Shown: positions 34,344-43,018 of the stretch, one piece after another
Position numbering within the stretch: the first letter of the stretch is position 1
Layout of the letters: every line of letters starts with the position of its first letter
From: JBKQHQ01 sp052148715
Lineage (GTDB): Bacteria; Pseudomonadota; Alphaproteobacteria; Rhizobiales; Xanthobacteraceae
NCBI GenBank assembly: GCA_052148715.1
Contig: JBKQHQ010000088.1
Location: 1 to 61,930 of the forward strand
Direction of reading: 5' to 3'
DNA: 61,930 nt
The notes under the pieces: generated by a model
The model's database searches: none
What the model saw: the letters and a program-made list of their open reading frames with translations, nothing else
What the model was told of the DNA's origin: nothing
Made by a program: the position numbers and the translations under genes

Positions 34344-35396
34344 ATGCCGAATTCATCGATGCGCGTCTTCGACGACGCCCCGCAGGGAGAGCTCACGAAA
34401 GTGACGGGCATCTATGCGTTGCTCATCGGCCTCAATGTGCTCGCCTGGGCGTGGGCGCTCGTTGCGTTCGCCGACCGGCCAGCGCTGCTCGCGACCGCCC
34501 TGCTCGCTTACGCTTTCGGGCTGCGGCATGCGGTCGACGCCGATCACATCGCGGCGATCGACAACGTCGTGCGCAAGCTGATGCAGGAGGGAAAACGACC
34601 GCATTCGGTCGGCTTCTTCTTCGCGCTCGGACATTCGACCGTCGTGGTGCTGGCGACCGCCGCGGTCGCGGTCACCACGACGACACTGCAAGACCGGTTC
34701 GCGGTGATCAGAGAGACCGGCGGCATGATCGGTACCGGCGTGTCGGCGTTCTTCCTGTTGGCGATCGGGCTCGTGAATTTCGTGATCCTGCGATCGGTGT
34801 GGTCGAGCTTTCAGCACGTCCGCCGCGGTGGAGCGCTGCAGGCCGAGCAGTTCGACATGCTCGGGCCCGGTTTCTTGGCTCGGCTGCTTGCGCCGTTGTT
34901 TCGGCTCATCAGCAAGAGCTGGCACATGTATCCGCTCGGGCTTCTGTTCGGCCTCGGCTTCGACACGGCGACCGAGATCGGCCTCCTCGGCATCTCGGCC
35001 TCGCAGGCCTCGCAGGGCCTGTCGCCGCTGGCGATTCTGGTCTTCCCCGCACTGTTCACCGCCGGCATGGCGCTGGTCGACACCACGGACGGCGTGTTCA
35101 TGGTCGGCGCTTATGGATGGGCCTTCGTCAACCCGATGCGCAAGCTGTGGTATAATCTCACTATTACGGCCGTGTCAGTTCTGGTCGCACTCCTGATCGG
35201 CGGCATCGAAGCCCTCGGACTCTTGGCGGCCAAGCTCAATCTCGTGGGAGCGTTCTGGACAGCCATCGGCGCCTTGAACAAGGACCTCGCCTCCTTCGGC
35301 TTCCTCGTCATCGGCCTGTTCATCGTCAGCTGGATCGTGTCCGCCATGATCTACCGCTGGAGCGGGTACGGCGAATATTTGGCCCGCGCTCCGTAG
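34344..35396 (+). CDS. HoxN/NixA-family nickel/cobalt permease
   Basis: A 350-residue polytopic permease with about eight membrane helices. The metal-selective signature HAVDADHIAAIDN in helix 2 (HX4DH) is intact, and the other family motifs FALGHSTVVV and LGFDTATEIGLL are present. Such proteins import Ni(II) or Co(II) for urease, hydrogenase or cobalamin; none of these is in the window. ATGs at 34344 and 34359 are both possible. It follows copA by 194 bases, with a perfect inverted repeat in between that may be a metal-responsive operator. Confidence 0.9.
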   Translation: MPNSSMRVFDDAPQGELTKVTGIYALLIGLNVLAWAWALVAFADRPALLATALLAYAFGLRHAVDADHIAAIDNVVRKLMQEGKRPHSVGFFFALGHSTVVVLATAAVAVTTTTLQDRFAVIRETGGMIGTGVSAFFLLAIGLVNFVILRSVWSSFQHVRRGGALQAEQFDMLGPGFLARLLAPLFRLISKSWHMYPLGLLFGLGFDTATEIGLLGISASQASQGLSPLAILVFPALFTAGMALVDTTDGVFMVGAYGWAFVNPMRKLWYNLTITAVSVLVALLIGGIEALGLLAAKLNLVGAFWTAIGALNKDLASFGFLVIGLFIVSWIVSAMIYRWSGYGEYLARAP

Positions 35397-35487
35397 GCGG
35401 TAACCGCAGGTTCGCCGTTTCAAGACGGGGGCCTCCATGCAGCTGTCGTGACCGCAACGTGGCGCGTTGCAAGCGACAGCTGAGCAT

Positions 35488-36267
35488 TCAGGAGAACAGC
35501 ACCGTAAATCGCGTGCCTTGGTTCTTGTCGCCGCGCGCAATCCGCAATTCACCGCCGATCCGCTCGACAAACGCCCGAATAATCTTCATTCCCAGCCCTT
35601 TGGACGCGGCCGGATCAAATCCTTCCAGCAAAGATGGACCATCATTGGAGACCGACAGCGCGTAACCCTTTCCGGGATTCGGGCGCAACCTGACCGTGAT
35701 CCGCCCTTGGCCGTATTTGACCGCGTTCGTGATCAGCTCGTTGACGATGAAGCTGAGTGGAATGGCGGTAGCGGCAGGCAGATTGATTTCAATCCCTTCG
35801 ACGACGATGACCTGCTCGGGGTACTCCTGCGAGGACAACATCGTGGAGAAGTCGCCACAAAAATCCTCAAGGTACTGCTTAAACGCGACGGTCCGCACAC
35901 CGTCGAGCCAGTGAAGACGCCGGTGGACGCGCTCGATCGTGGCCACGCGATCGGCAGCGACGGCCAATTGCGACGCGGCCTCGGCATTCGCCGATGCCCG
36001 GCCTTGCAGCGAAAGCAGGCTTACGATCATTTGCAAGCTGTTCAACAGTCTGTGATCGGACTCCTTGCTCGAAACCTCTTGTTGCCGAATCAACGCATCC
36101 TTTTGACGAAGCAGAGCCTCGTCCCGAGCAAGAGCCTCGCGCAGCCGGATTTCGGTCAACCTTCTTGTTGCCAGCTCGCATTCGTAGCTCGCGTCGGTAC
36201 GCCGTTCCGAGCTTTCAAATATGGTATCCGGAGGAAGTTCCGCGCTCGGCAATTGTTCAACGGCCAT
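35488..36267 (-). CDS. Soluble HisKA_2-type sensor histidine kinase
   Basis: A 259-residue kinase without membrane helices or a recognisable sensor domain. A short coiled-coil (EALARDEALLRQKDALIRQQ) precedes the phosphoacceptor SDHRLLNSLQMIVSLLSLQG, whose His begins the HRLLNSLQ motif; ATPase boxes are VNELITNAVKYG (N), VSNDGPSL (D-like) and GLGMKIIRAF (G). This is the HWE/HisKA_2 class, often linked to the general stress response in alphaproteobacteria. No response regulator is adjacent. The upstream region carries an FNR-like box and a 16-base palindrome that recur before the crystallin gene at 57.6 kb. Confidence 0.88.
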   Translation of the reverse strand: MAVEQLPSAELPPDTIFESSERRTDASYECELATRRLTEIRLREALARDEALLRQKDALIRQQEVSSKESDHRLLNSLQMIVSLLSLQGRASANAEAASQLAVAADRVATIERVHRRLHWLDGVRTVAFKQYLEDFCGDFSTMLSSQEYPEQVIVVEGIEINLPAATAIPLSFIVNELITNAVKYGQGRITVRLRPNPGKGYALSVSNDGPSLLEGFDPAASKGLGMKIIRAFVERIGGELRIARGDKNQGTRFTVLFS

Positions 36268-36316
36268 GTCGTCAGCCTTTATCCTGCACTATCGGAAATT
36301 CATGCTTAATGAAACA

Positions 36317-36371
36317 TGCGACGGAGCCAAATCACATTGACCTACGTCAACTGTGTCCGATATCGGACATT
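36317..36371. promoter_or_regulatory. Regulatory cassette copy A: FNR/FixK-like box plus 16-bp palindrome
   Basis: TTGACCTACGTCAA (36337-36350) fits TTGAY-N4-RTCAA, and a perfect palindrome TGTCCGATATCGGACA (36354-36369) follows 3 bases later. The block beginning TGCGACGGAG is nearly repeated at 57629-57687, and similarity continues through the leader and the first nine codons of the minus-strand genes below each copy. It lies 50-104 bases upstream of the kinase start at 36267 and could also serve the plus-strand kinase gene. Confidence 0.65.
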
Positions 36372-36454
36372 GATCTTGCGGCTCTGATGCTATTGTGCGC
36401 CACACTCATTTCATTTGAAGGCGTAGCGATCGGCCTGGATGTCAGGGAAGGCAA

Positions 36455-36470
36455 TGTCTTATATCGAACA
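36455..36470. promoter_or_regulatory. Degenerate copy of the TGTC palindrome
   Basis: TGTCTTATATCGAACA resembles the perfect palindrome 100 bases earlier and is followed by TTCCTTTGACTTCGCT, which also follows the palindrome-like site at 43003 before cspA. It lies 160-175 bases before the PAS kinase start. Confidence 0.4.
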
Positions 36471-36629
36471 TTCCTTTGACTTCGCTCGGCAAGACGGCTA
36501 CGCTTATACTGGTTAAAACGTCCGTGACAAGCGATGCAAGGCTTGGTCCTAGCAACGCGAGGGCGTCTCTATTGCCTTTCAAATTTCCCGTCGGTTTTTT
36601 TGAATTTCCCAAGTTTTTTGATTTCCTCG

Positions 36630-38141
36630 ATGGGAGCGATCGTGCGAAGCGCCAGGCTCAAACGGCCCGCTAAGGCGAAGCCCTCATCCGGGAGGAAGCC
36701 TAAGCGGATTCGCCCGCATATGCAGGCGCTCGACGGCGCCCACGCGATGATCCGTGATCCTGCCGGAGCAATAACTTTTTGGGCGAGGGGCCTGGAGCGA
36801 CTCTACGGCTTCAGCTCCGCCGAGGCGGTCGGTCGCGTATCCCACGAGCTCCTCAAGACGGAGTTTCCGCGCCCGCTGAAGGACATCGACGCCGAGCTGT
36901 TCGACACCGGCGAATGGAGCGGCGAGTTGGCCCAGCGCAAACGCGACGGCGCGACGATCGTCGTCGCCAGCCATTGGGCACTCTGGCGCGATGCCAAGGA
37001 CGGCACGCTGGTCACCGAGGTCAACAATGAGAGCAACGAAGGGGCACAAGCCTTCCTCGCGAGCCTTGTTGAATCCTCCGATGATGCAATCATCGGCAAG
37101 ACGTTGAATGGCATCATCACCAGCTGGAACAAGGCGGCCGAGACGATCTTCGGATATGCGGCCGGCGAGGCTTGTGGGAAGTCCGTGACGATGCTGATCC
37201 CGTCCGAGCGAATCCGCGAAGAGGCAGCGATCCTCGAACGGATCAGGCGAGGCGAACGAGTCGACCATTTCGAGTCGGTCCGGCGTCGGAAGGACGGCGG
37301 CGATGTCATCGTATCTCTCACCATCTCACCGGTTCTGGATCGGCGCGGCCAAATTGTCGGCGCCTCAAAGATCGCGCGTGATATTACCGAGCAGACCGCC
37401 GCCCGGAATCGACTCGTGGAGTTGCAGTCCGAGTTGCTGCATGCCTCGCGGCTCAGCACGATGGGACAAATGGCGGCGGCGATAACCCACGAGCTCAATC
37501 AGCCCCTGGGCGCAGTCAACAACTATCTTTCAGGCTTGGCCCGACTGCTCTCTGCAACCGACACCGCCGCAAGCGTCACAGACGGGCTTTGCAAGGCGCG
37601 CGAGCAAACCACACGGGCCGGCGAGATTGTGCGCCGAATGCGCGATCTCGCCGTGAAAGGCGAGACGGCTCGTCAAGTGGAGGACATCAACGACGTTCTC
37701 GAGCACACTCTCCGACTGGCTCTGATCGATGCCAAAGTACGCGGTGTCAAGACGAGGATCATGCTTGCACCTAGCCCCAATCCGGTGCTTGTCGACAAAA
37801 TTCAGATCGGTCAGGTCATTCTCAACATTATTCGCAATGCCATCGAGGCCATGGAAGGCGCCGCTGAACGGAGCCTGACGATTTCGACCGCAACCGATCC
37901 GGATTCTCGCGGGATCGAGATGAGAATTGCCGATACCGGTCCCGGACTTTCGCCGCAAATCAAGGAGCGGCTGTTTCAGCCGTTCGTCACGACGAAGGAC
38001 AAAGGAATGGGTATCGGACTATCGATATGCCATGGCATTATTGATGGTCACGGCGGCAGCCTATCGGCCGAGCCGAATGAGCCAAGCGGTACAATTTTCG
38101 TGATACGATTGCCCGGTTCCGATACCGCAGAAGCGGTTTAG
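36630..38141 (+). CDS. PAS-PAS sensor histidine kinase, FixL-like transmitter
   Basis: A soluble kinase of about 503 residues from ATG 36630; starts at 36534 and 36720 are possible and none has a clear ribosome site. A basic segment (RPAKAKPSSGRKPKRIRP) precedes two PAS domains: AMIRDPAGAITFWARGLERL and DDAIIGKTLNGIITSWNKAA with its PAC tail ISPVLDRRGQIVGASKIARD. The transmitter begins LHASRLSTMGQMAAAITHEL (phosphorylated His) and NQPLGAVNNYL, closely like FixL, with ATPase boxes NIIRNAIEAM, IADTGPGLS and GMGIGLSICHGII. The second PAS lacks the FixL heme-ligand segment, so oxygen sensing is not supported. No response regulator is nearby. Confidence 0.87.
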   Translation: MGAIVRSARLKRPAKAKPSSGRKPKRIRPHMQALDGAHAMIRDPAGAITFWARGLERLYGFSSAEAVGRVSHELLKTEFPRPLKDIDAELFDTGEWSGELAQRKRDGATIVVASHWALWRDAKDGTLVTEVNNESNEGAQAFLASLVESSDDAIIGKTLNGIITSWNKAAETIFGYAAGEACGKSVTMLIPSERIREEAAILERIRRGERVDHFESVRRRKDGGDVIVSLTISPVLDRRGQIVGASKIARDITEQTAARNRLVELQSELLHASRLSTMGQMAAAITHELNQPLGAVNNYLSGLARLLSATDTAASVTDGLCKAREQTTRAGEIVRRMRDLAVKGETARQVEDINDVLEHTLRLALIDAKVRGVKTRIMLAPSPNPVLVDKIQIGQVILNIIRNAIEAMEGAAERSLTISTATDPDSRGIEMRIADTGPGLSPQIKERLFQPFVTTKDKGMGIGLSICHGIIDGHGGSLSAEPNEPSGTIFVIRLPGSDTAEAV

Positions 38142-38378
38142 TGCGATATTTCCTTACGTGCCCTATCGCCTGTAGAATACAGTAGAACAATGACGTGCAC
38201 GAAACACGGTCTTGTGGCATATTACTTAATGTCGCCAGCCGGGGGACCGGCGGAGGGTAATCCGGTTCTCCAGCCAAGGCAGACCACTATTTTTGAAGTC
38301 GAGGCCCGATAGATACCCGGAAAGAATCGCGGTCGCGCAGCCTTCCGTCGTCGGGACTGCCGAAAGCTGAGTGAATCC

Positions 38379-38930
38379 ATGCACCTTAGCAAGGTGGGAT
38401 ATTACGCGGATTTTGTCATCTATCCGGCCATCATCTTAGCGCTGGCGACGGCCGAGCTTCGGCCTCTCGAGTCGATGGCGCAGCTGCAGTGGCTGATCGC
38501 ATGCGTCGTCGGGATCGCCGGATGGACGCTTGCCGAATACATCATTCATCGCTTTGTCTTTCATCGAATTCCACTGCTGGCACGAATGCACGATATGCAC
38601 CATTCGAGCCCGAGCGCGCTGATCGGTGCTCCCCTTTGGTCGAGCCTCGGCGCCTTCGGGTTCGGAGTATTCATTCCGCTGTGGTGGCAAGCCGGATTCG
38701 ACGTGGCAAGCGGCCTTACGACCGGTCTGATGCTTGGATACCTCTGGTATATACTGGTTCATACTGCGGTTCATCGCTATCGCCTGGATCGCGGATCGTT
38801 CCTTTATCGAACCAAGCTGCGTCACGCGCATCATCACTACGGGACACAAGAGGGTAATTTCGGCGTCACCACCAGCCTGTGGGATCACCTCTTCGGCACC
38901 GCGATCGGAGATAACGCGCTCCGGGAATAG
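38379..38930 (+). CDS. Fatty acid hydroxylase/sterol desaturase-family protein
   Basis: A 183-residue membrane di-iron oxygenase with about four hydrophobic helices. The histidine clusters are in order: EYIIHRFVFHR, ARMHDMHHSSPS, HTAVHRYRLD and LRHAHHHYG, followed by NFGVTTSLWDHLFGT, the usual end of the family. Members hydroxylate or desaturate fatty acids, sterols or carotenoids; small bacterial ones like this often hydroxylate lipid chains, but the substrate is unknown. A stump of a crp-type gene lies 40 bases after its stop. Confidence 0.85.
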   Translation: MHLSKVGYYADFVIYPAIILALATAELRPLESMAQLQWLIACVVGIAGWTLAEYIIHRFVFHRIPLLARMHDMHHSSPSALIGAPLWSSLGAFGFGVFIPLWWQAGFDVASGLTTGLMLGYLWYILVHTAVHRYRLDRGSFLYRTKLRHAHHHYGTQEGNFGVTTSLWDHLFGTAIGDNALRE

Positions 38931-38969
38931 TAAATCTCGCGCTTTCCAAAGGTCCGTACAGCGGAACAA

Positions 38970-39043
38970 AGGCCGAGTTTCAACGATTATCCTTTGAGGG
39001 ATGAGGCCGCGGCTTTGTCCTATTTCAGACCAAGTTTGCAATT
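38970..39043 (+). pseudogene. Stump of the Crp/Fnr gene 3' end
   Basis: The bases repeat the end of the Crp/Fnr gene downstream: the block GGCCGAGTTTCAACGATTAT (coding for EAEFQRL) recurs at 40179-40198, and similarity continues past the stop through TTT(C/G)AGACCAAGTTTGCAAT to 39043 (40250 in the full copy). Only about ten codons plus 50 bases of trailer remain, so this is a partial duplication or the trace of a lost paralogue. Confidence 0.65.
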
Positions 39044-39425
39044 GACGGGAGGCAGGTTCCGCTTAAACATCAGTGCCTTCCAGCGGAAGATTGATCGGGG
39101 CAGACTTCATGGCGCACGCACTTGGCAGCATCGAATTACCTGGCCACACTCGACTCAGTGAAGGATTCTCCGAATTAGCAACCTCCCATCGGCAACGGAG
39201 AGGCGCTAGCCCGATGCGTTAAGGGGCCGATCCCGTGTCCAAAGCACCACGGTCGATATTCGCGCGAGGGCCACGAGGGGGAGCGCGCGCGACACAAGAT
39301 CTGGGCGGTGTTGGCTAAGCTTTTGCAGCACGCCGTCGGGCGAGGCCGCCATCTCCTGCGCTCAAGCAATTAAGGCGCGCTTCTCTGTCGAATAGCCCCG
39401 ACGGCGCGAGGGCGGGCGGCACAGC
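39044..39425. other. Intergenic stretch without recognisable gene
   Basis: About 380 bases with no open frame of convincing coding character on either strand and no RNA signature. A run of short GC-rich repeats (39250-39300) is the only visible texture. Confidence 0.5.
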
Positions 39426-39456
39426 TCAGCTGTCGAGCTGACTGATCCCGGATCAG
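39426..39456. promoter_or_regulatory. Two adjoining inverted repeats before the Crp/Fnr gene
   Basis: TCAGCT-gtcg-AGCTGA (39426-39441) is immediately followed by CTGATC-ccg-GATCAG (39442-39456), both perfect 6-base arms, ending 31 bases before the regulator's start. They may be operators or a leader hairpin. Confidence 0.45.
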
Positions 39457-39486
39457 ATGCAACTTTTGGAGGAACGACGAAGAGTG

Positions 39487-40206
39487 ATGTCGAAAAAATT
39501 ACGCCATAGTGCCAGTCGGAACCGCATTCTCGCGCGCTTGTCGCGCGCGGATTTTGCTTTGCTGGAATCTCACTTTCAAGCCGTCGATCTTCCTGTCCGA
39601 AAGCAGCTGGAAAGCCCCAACAAACGCATTGATCAAGTCTATTTCATCGAGGGTGGATTCGCTTCCGTGGTCGCCCATGGTTCCGGTCGTTCCGGCGGTC
39701 AGGGTATCGAGGTCGGTCTCATTGGGCGGGAAGGCGTGACCGGCTTGGCCGTCATCATGGGGACCGACCGCTCCCCCAACGAAACCTTCATGCAGGGCGC
39801 GGGCGCCGGTCAGCGAATCACGGCCGATAAGCTGCGTCAGGGGATGGAGCAAAGCGGCACCTTGCGTCGCGCGCTTCTGCACTACGGACATACGTTCGTC
39901 ATTCAGGCGATGCACACGGCCATGGCCAACGGCCGCGGCAGGATCCAAGAACGCTTGGCGCGCTGGCTCTTGATGGCGGGCGACCGTATCGACGGGGATG
40001 AACTGCCACTTACCCATGAGTTCCTTGCCACGATGCTGGGTGTGCGGCGCCCCGGCGTCACCGTGGCGCTTAGCCGGCTCGAAGAAGATGGCCTCATTCA
40101 GGCCCATCGCGGCGTGATCAGCATCCTCGACCGGAAGGGCCTCGAGCAGAATTCGAAGGGGGCTTACGGCGCGCCGGAGGCCGAGTTTCAACGATTATTT
40201 GGTTGA
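39487..40206 (+). CDS. Crp/Fnr-family transcriptional regulator without cysteines
   Basis: A 239-residue regulator from ATG 39487; a GGAGG site lies 14 bases upstream, and ATG 39457 is an alternative. The N-terminal cyclic-nucleotide-like barrel is seen (VYFIEGGFASVV, EVGLIGREGVTGLAVIMG), then a dimer helix and a C-terminal winged helix: LTHEFLATMLGVRRPGVTVA with LSRLEEDGLIQAHRGVISIL. It has no cysteine, so no FNR-type iron-sulfur cluster. The recognition helix has GVRRPGVT rather than the E-x-x-SR pattern that reads TTGAT half-sites, so it may not be the protein that binds the FixK-like boxes around it. Confidence 0.88.
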   Translation: MSKKLRHSASRNRILARLSRADFALLESHFQAVDLPVRKQLESPNKRIDQVYFIEGGFASVVAHGSGRSGGQGIEVGLIGREGVTGLAVIMGTDRSPNETFMQGAGAGQRITADKLRQGMEQSGTLRRALLHYGHTFVIQAMHTAMANGRGRIQERLARWLLMAGDRIDGDELPLTHEFLATMLGVRRPGVTVALSRLEEDGLIQAHRGVISILDRKGLEQNSKGAYGAPEAEFQRLFG

Positions 40207-40427
40207 GGGTCAGGCGGCGCCGTTCTACTGTTTTGGACCAAGTTCGCAATCCTCCTTTGGCCAGACTAGGCATTCTGCTCACCTCACTCGATGCGGCCGC
40301 CATGCTTTCCGACGCCTCGCCATCGCTTGACCACGTGTAAGCGGTGCTCACGATAGCGCCCCCGGGCGCGGCCGCCTCAGTTGACGGGTCCCGCTGAGCC
40401 CCGGCGTGTTGTGGTTGAGTATTTATC

Positions 40428-40441
40428 TTGATTTTCGTCAA
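40428..40441. promoter_or_regulatory. FNR/FixK-like box TTGATTTTCGTCAA
   Basis: Matches TTGAT-N4-RTCAA with one variant base in the second half-site. It lies 66 bases before the start of the small secreted protein gene at 40507, about where an activator site centred near -41 would stand. Confidence 0.55.
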
Positions 40442-40506
40442 AGCGCCCGTGCCATCCAACAGGCATCGCTACGGACGCCGCCATTGCAAAGCTTTAGGAG
40501 CATGCC

Positions 40507-40773
40507 ATGAATACTTATGCGTCTACGGCCATAGCCGCCGTCCTACTCATCGCTAGCTTATCGTCTGTCCAAGCGGTCACATGCCAAGATGTCCGCGACC
40601 TGAGCCCGGCCGATCAGGAATATTGGTCACTGCGCCTGCACCTCACGGCTTCTCAACGGAATCAAATCTGGGTGGCCTGTTACAGACGTCATTTTCGTGC
40701 CCACCTTGGCGAACACCCGCGCGGGCTGCCGGCCGGAGGCGAACGGGACACGTCGGCCGGCACCGCGCAGTGA
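40507..40773 (+). CDS. Small secreted protein of unknown function
   Basis: An 88-residue protein with AGGAG 9 bases before its ATG and a clean signal peptide (MNTYASTAIAAVLLIASLSSVQA). The mature part has two cysteines (VTCQDVRDLSPADQEYWS and WVACYRRHFRAHLG) and a helix-rich pattern. No family recognised. An FNR/FixK-like box upstream suggests low-oxygen control. The next 300 bases (40774-41075) hold no gene or RNA that I can support. Confidence 0.6.
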   Translation: MNTYASTAIAAVLLIASLSSVQAVTCQDVRDLSPADQEYWSLRLHLTASQRNQIWVACYRRHFRAHLGEHPRGLPAGGERDTSAGTAQ

Positions 40774-41075
40774 CCGGCTCTGCTCGGCCAGCTGTTTCGT
40801 AAAGCCCGCGTCGAGAGAGATTTCGGGCTGCCACGAAGGCACGCCCTCACGAAACAGGGATCGCGACAACCGTGGCGCGAACAACGTGCGCCGAGCACCC
40901 TCTTAGACTGATCCATGTGCCCTGGTGGCAGAAACCGTCCACGCCTGGCAACCAACATCCTTGCGCGACGTCGGTTCCCAGGGGAACATTATATCTAAGC
41001 GAATCAGAAAATTGATCTGCTTGGCTATGCGCCGATTAGTCAAATCTCGCCGGTAGGAACCGCAAGAGGCCTGAC

Positions 41076-41744
41076 ATGCGACGTCGCGAATTCATAAGAT
41101 TCGCCTTGGCCGGGGCCGTCGGCACTGTCGCCGCACCCGCGCTGGTCAAGGCTCAAACCAACGAGACGAAGGTGCCGAAGCGCGTTGTCGCCGGTGACAG
41201 CTGCGGTATCATCATCGATCTCCAGGAATCCTTTTTGGGGCAACTGGACGGGATTGATCGTTCTAGGATCACGAGGTACGCGCAGCACTTTGCCCGCCTG
41301 CTAGTGTATTTCAAAATTCCGGTTGTCGTAACGCTTGAAAAGCCCGCCGAGCAAAAGGGCTCCTTGCCTCAAGAGGTCAAGGAACAACTGGGCAGCCTGG
41401 CCGAAACGTTCGAGAAAAATTTCTTCGACCTGAGCAGGGAGACGCAGATCAGGGACCACCTCGCAGACCTGAAGAAGAAGCAGGTCATCGTCGCCGGCTG
41501 CGAAACCGATGTCTGTGTCCTTGAGTCCTGCCTTGGCCTTCTGAAGCTCGGTTATGAGGTCTTCGTGGTGCAGAACCTCGTATTTTCCTCAGCGCGAAAT
41601 GTCGACGTGGCGATTGCAAGAATGAAGGCCGAAGGTGTGACATTCCTGACCTACAAGAGCCTCTTCTACGCGTTGGTCGAGTCGGTGGATAACCAAAAGA
41701 CTCTTGAGACATCCGCAACGGTCACGCGGGAGCTTCCTCAGTAG
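41076..41744 (+). CDS. Tat-signal isochorismatase-family hydrolase
   Basis: A 222-residue cysteine hydrolase. It starts with a twin-arginine-like signal (RRREFIRFALAGAVGTVAAP). The isochorismatase triad is visible: Asp in IIIDLQESFLG, Lys in AETFEKNFFDL, and Cys in VAGCETDVCVLESCLGLL. Family members hydrolyse amides or vinyl ethers such as nicotinamide or N-carbamoyl compounds; the substrate is unknown. Export through Tat is unusual in this mostly cytosolic family but is seen in some proteobacterial members. Confidence 0.85.
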   Translation: MRRREFIRFALAGAVGTVAAPALVKAQTNETKVPKRVVAGDSCGIIIDLQESFLGQLDGIDRSRITRYAQHFARLLVYFKIPVVVTLEKPAEQKGSLPQEVKEQLGSLAETFEKNFFDLSRETQIRDHLADLKKKQVIVAGCETDVCVLESCLGLLKLGYEVFVVQNLVFSSARNVDVAIARMKAEGVTFLTYKSLFYALVESVDNQKTLETSATVTRELPQ

Positions 41745-41784
41745 GCGGCTCGACAACACGCCGGCAAAAACCGATTAGCCAATG

Positions 41785-41974
41785 GGCTCGAAGGCATCGG
41801 CTCGAAGCGCCGCGATCCGCCCTGTCAATCGGGATGATCGCCTCACCGGATCAAGGCGAAGAAATCCAGATGCGCCCAACAAAGGACCGCCCGGCGGGCG
41901 GTCCTTGACTTTCAGCTCGGCTGGCTCCACCAAGCCAAGGCTAGCGCTTCCACGACTTGCGCTCCCATGATCAC
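41785..41974 (+). repeat. ligD-derived repeat, copy A
   Basis: About 190 bases recur in inverted orientation at 53391-53581 with roughly 90 percent identity by eye. The left end still reads like the 3' end of an ATP-dependent DNA ligase (LEGIxSKRRDPPxxSG, with NPDAPN further on in another frame), followed by a strong hairpin and a shared trailer reaching the BA14K stop codon. Both copies lack the rest of the ligase, so the unit was probably copied as a block from a real ligD 3' region. Confidence 0.7.
41882..41906. terminator. Perfect 11-bp hairpin inside repeat copy A
   Basis: AAGGACCGCCC and GGGCGGTCCTT pair around GGC. In the inverted copy at 53.46 kb the stem is imperfect but followed by TTTTGTT. 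It is likely the former ligD terminator and may now end transcripts of the isochorismatase and BA14K genes, which face each other here. Confidence 0.6.
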
Positions 41975-42429
41975 GGGCAGGGGTGGCGCAGGCCGTCGAC
42001 CCCGAGATAAGTGCCTGAGGCCGGGTCGTAGGACCTGAAGCGCTGCTGACAATAGGCAACTTCGCCGCCCTCGGCGTAGGGGGGAACGCCGACGTAACCT
42101 TGGTCATAGCCGGGCGCGTAGCCATAGCCCGGGCCGTAGCCATAGTCATAGTAGCCGTAGGGCTGCGTGGCGCCGATAATCGCCCCGCCGATGATGGCGC
42201 CGGCAATGCCCAGGCCAACGCCCGCGCCACCATATCCGCCGCCACGATAACCGCGGCCCCCGCCAAAGCCGCGCGAACCGCCGCGCCCTGCCACGGTCTC
42301 GACCTGCGGCGCCACTGCGTTCTGCAGCCCCAGCGACGATGATATCGGAACCGCGGCGGCAGGCGCAACAAGCCACGGCGCAGCAGCGGCCATCAGCGCG
42401 GTCGCGAGAATTTTAGACGACATATTCAT
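41971..42429 (-). CDS. Secreted glycine/tyrosine-rich BA14K-type protein
   Basis: A 152-residue protein. The ATG at 42429 follows GGAGG at 7 bases and opens a signal peptide (ILATALMAAAAPWLVAPAAA). The middle is Gly-rich (GGRGYRGGGYGGAG), followed by a hydrophobic glycine-zipper (GLGIAGAIIGGAIIGA) and a Tyr/Gly repeat (YDYGYGPGYGYAPGYDQGY). It ends with the BA14K signature CQQRFRSYDPASGTYLGVDG, RHPCP. BA14K proteins are envelope-associated lectin-like proteins of alphaproteobacteria. An exact FNR/FixK-like box (42601) lies 172 bases upstream. Confidence 0.82.
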   Translation of the reverse strand: MNMSSKILATALMAAAAPWLVAPAAAVPISSSLGLQNAVAPQVETVAGRGGSRGFGGGRGYRGGGYGGAGVGLGIAGAIIGGAIIGATQPYGYYDYGYGPGYGYAPGYDQGYVGVPPYAEGGEVAYCQQRFRSYDPASGTYLGVDGLRHPCP

Positions 42430-42600
42430 GACATATCCTCCATATGTGTTTGTCAGCAACGCCATCACCACATCCAGCGTGGCGCGTTGAGTTATTAGCA
42501 ACCTCTTCGGCACACCAACATGAACGCCATAAGACAAGCGAAGATTGTCTCGAAACGGATGACACTCGAGAATTTTTTGCCTATTGCAAAGCAATCGTCG

Positions 42601-42614
42601 TTGATCTGGATCAA
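42601..42614. promoter_or_regulatory. FNR/FixK-like box TTGATCTGGATCAA
   Basis: Both half-sites are exact (TTGAT-CTGG-ATCAA). It is 172 bases upstream of the BA14K gene and 490 bases from cspA, so BA14K is the likelier target. Confidence 0.65.
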
Positions 42615-43002
42615 CCTGCTGGCGCCGCAACAACGGGTTTGACCGCGCTATCGCAGTCGTCGGTGCTGTGAATGTTGCCGGGAGGAAACGCGCATCGTTT
42701 CTGATGCGTCGCGGCCATTTTGTGCGCGCGTCGGTGGCGGTTCGGCTGCCAGCCGAATGCAAGCATTTTTCACTCGTCCTGCTCAACGCGGATGGACAGC
42801 GGCTGCCCCGTTCTCCCTGACGAAGAAGGCCAGGATGATCGCAATGACGATCGCCGCGATGCCGGTGGCGCGCCCTTCTCGAAGACTTCAAGCGTCGTCG
42901 GGCCGCCGGCCGGCGCACCTTTGCCATCCGATGAACGCGGGCGAATCCGCTTAGGCTTCGCTCCTACGAAGACTGTGTCTATTGGCGTTCGAAGCAAACC
43001 AA

Positions 43003-43018
43003 TGTCTGGTATCGGACG
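43003..43018. promoter_or_regulatory. TGTC-palindrome-like site upstream of cspA
   Basis: TGTCTGGTATCGGACG is a degraded form of the palindrome at 36354, and the following bases (ATTCCTTGACTTCGCT) match those after the site at 36455. It lies 87-102 bases before the cold-shock gene. Confidence 0.45.

Noticed and set aside
36630..38141. Oxygen-sensing FixL
   Set aside because: Only the transmitter is FixL-like; the heme-binding PAS segment is missing and no fixJ is adjacent.
38170..38182. Small inverted repeat CTGTA-GAA-TACAG as a lux-box-like site
   Set aside because: Arms of 5 bases are expected by chance, and no LuxR or LuxI gene is present.
42430..42927. Extension of the BA14K gene upstream to 42927
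   Set aside because: The frame is open but lacks coding character; the start at 42429 has a perfect ribosome site and signal peptide.
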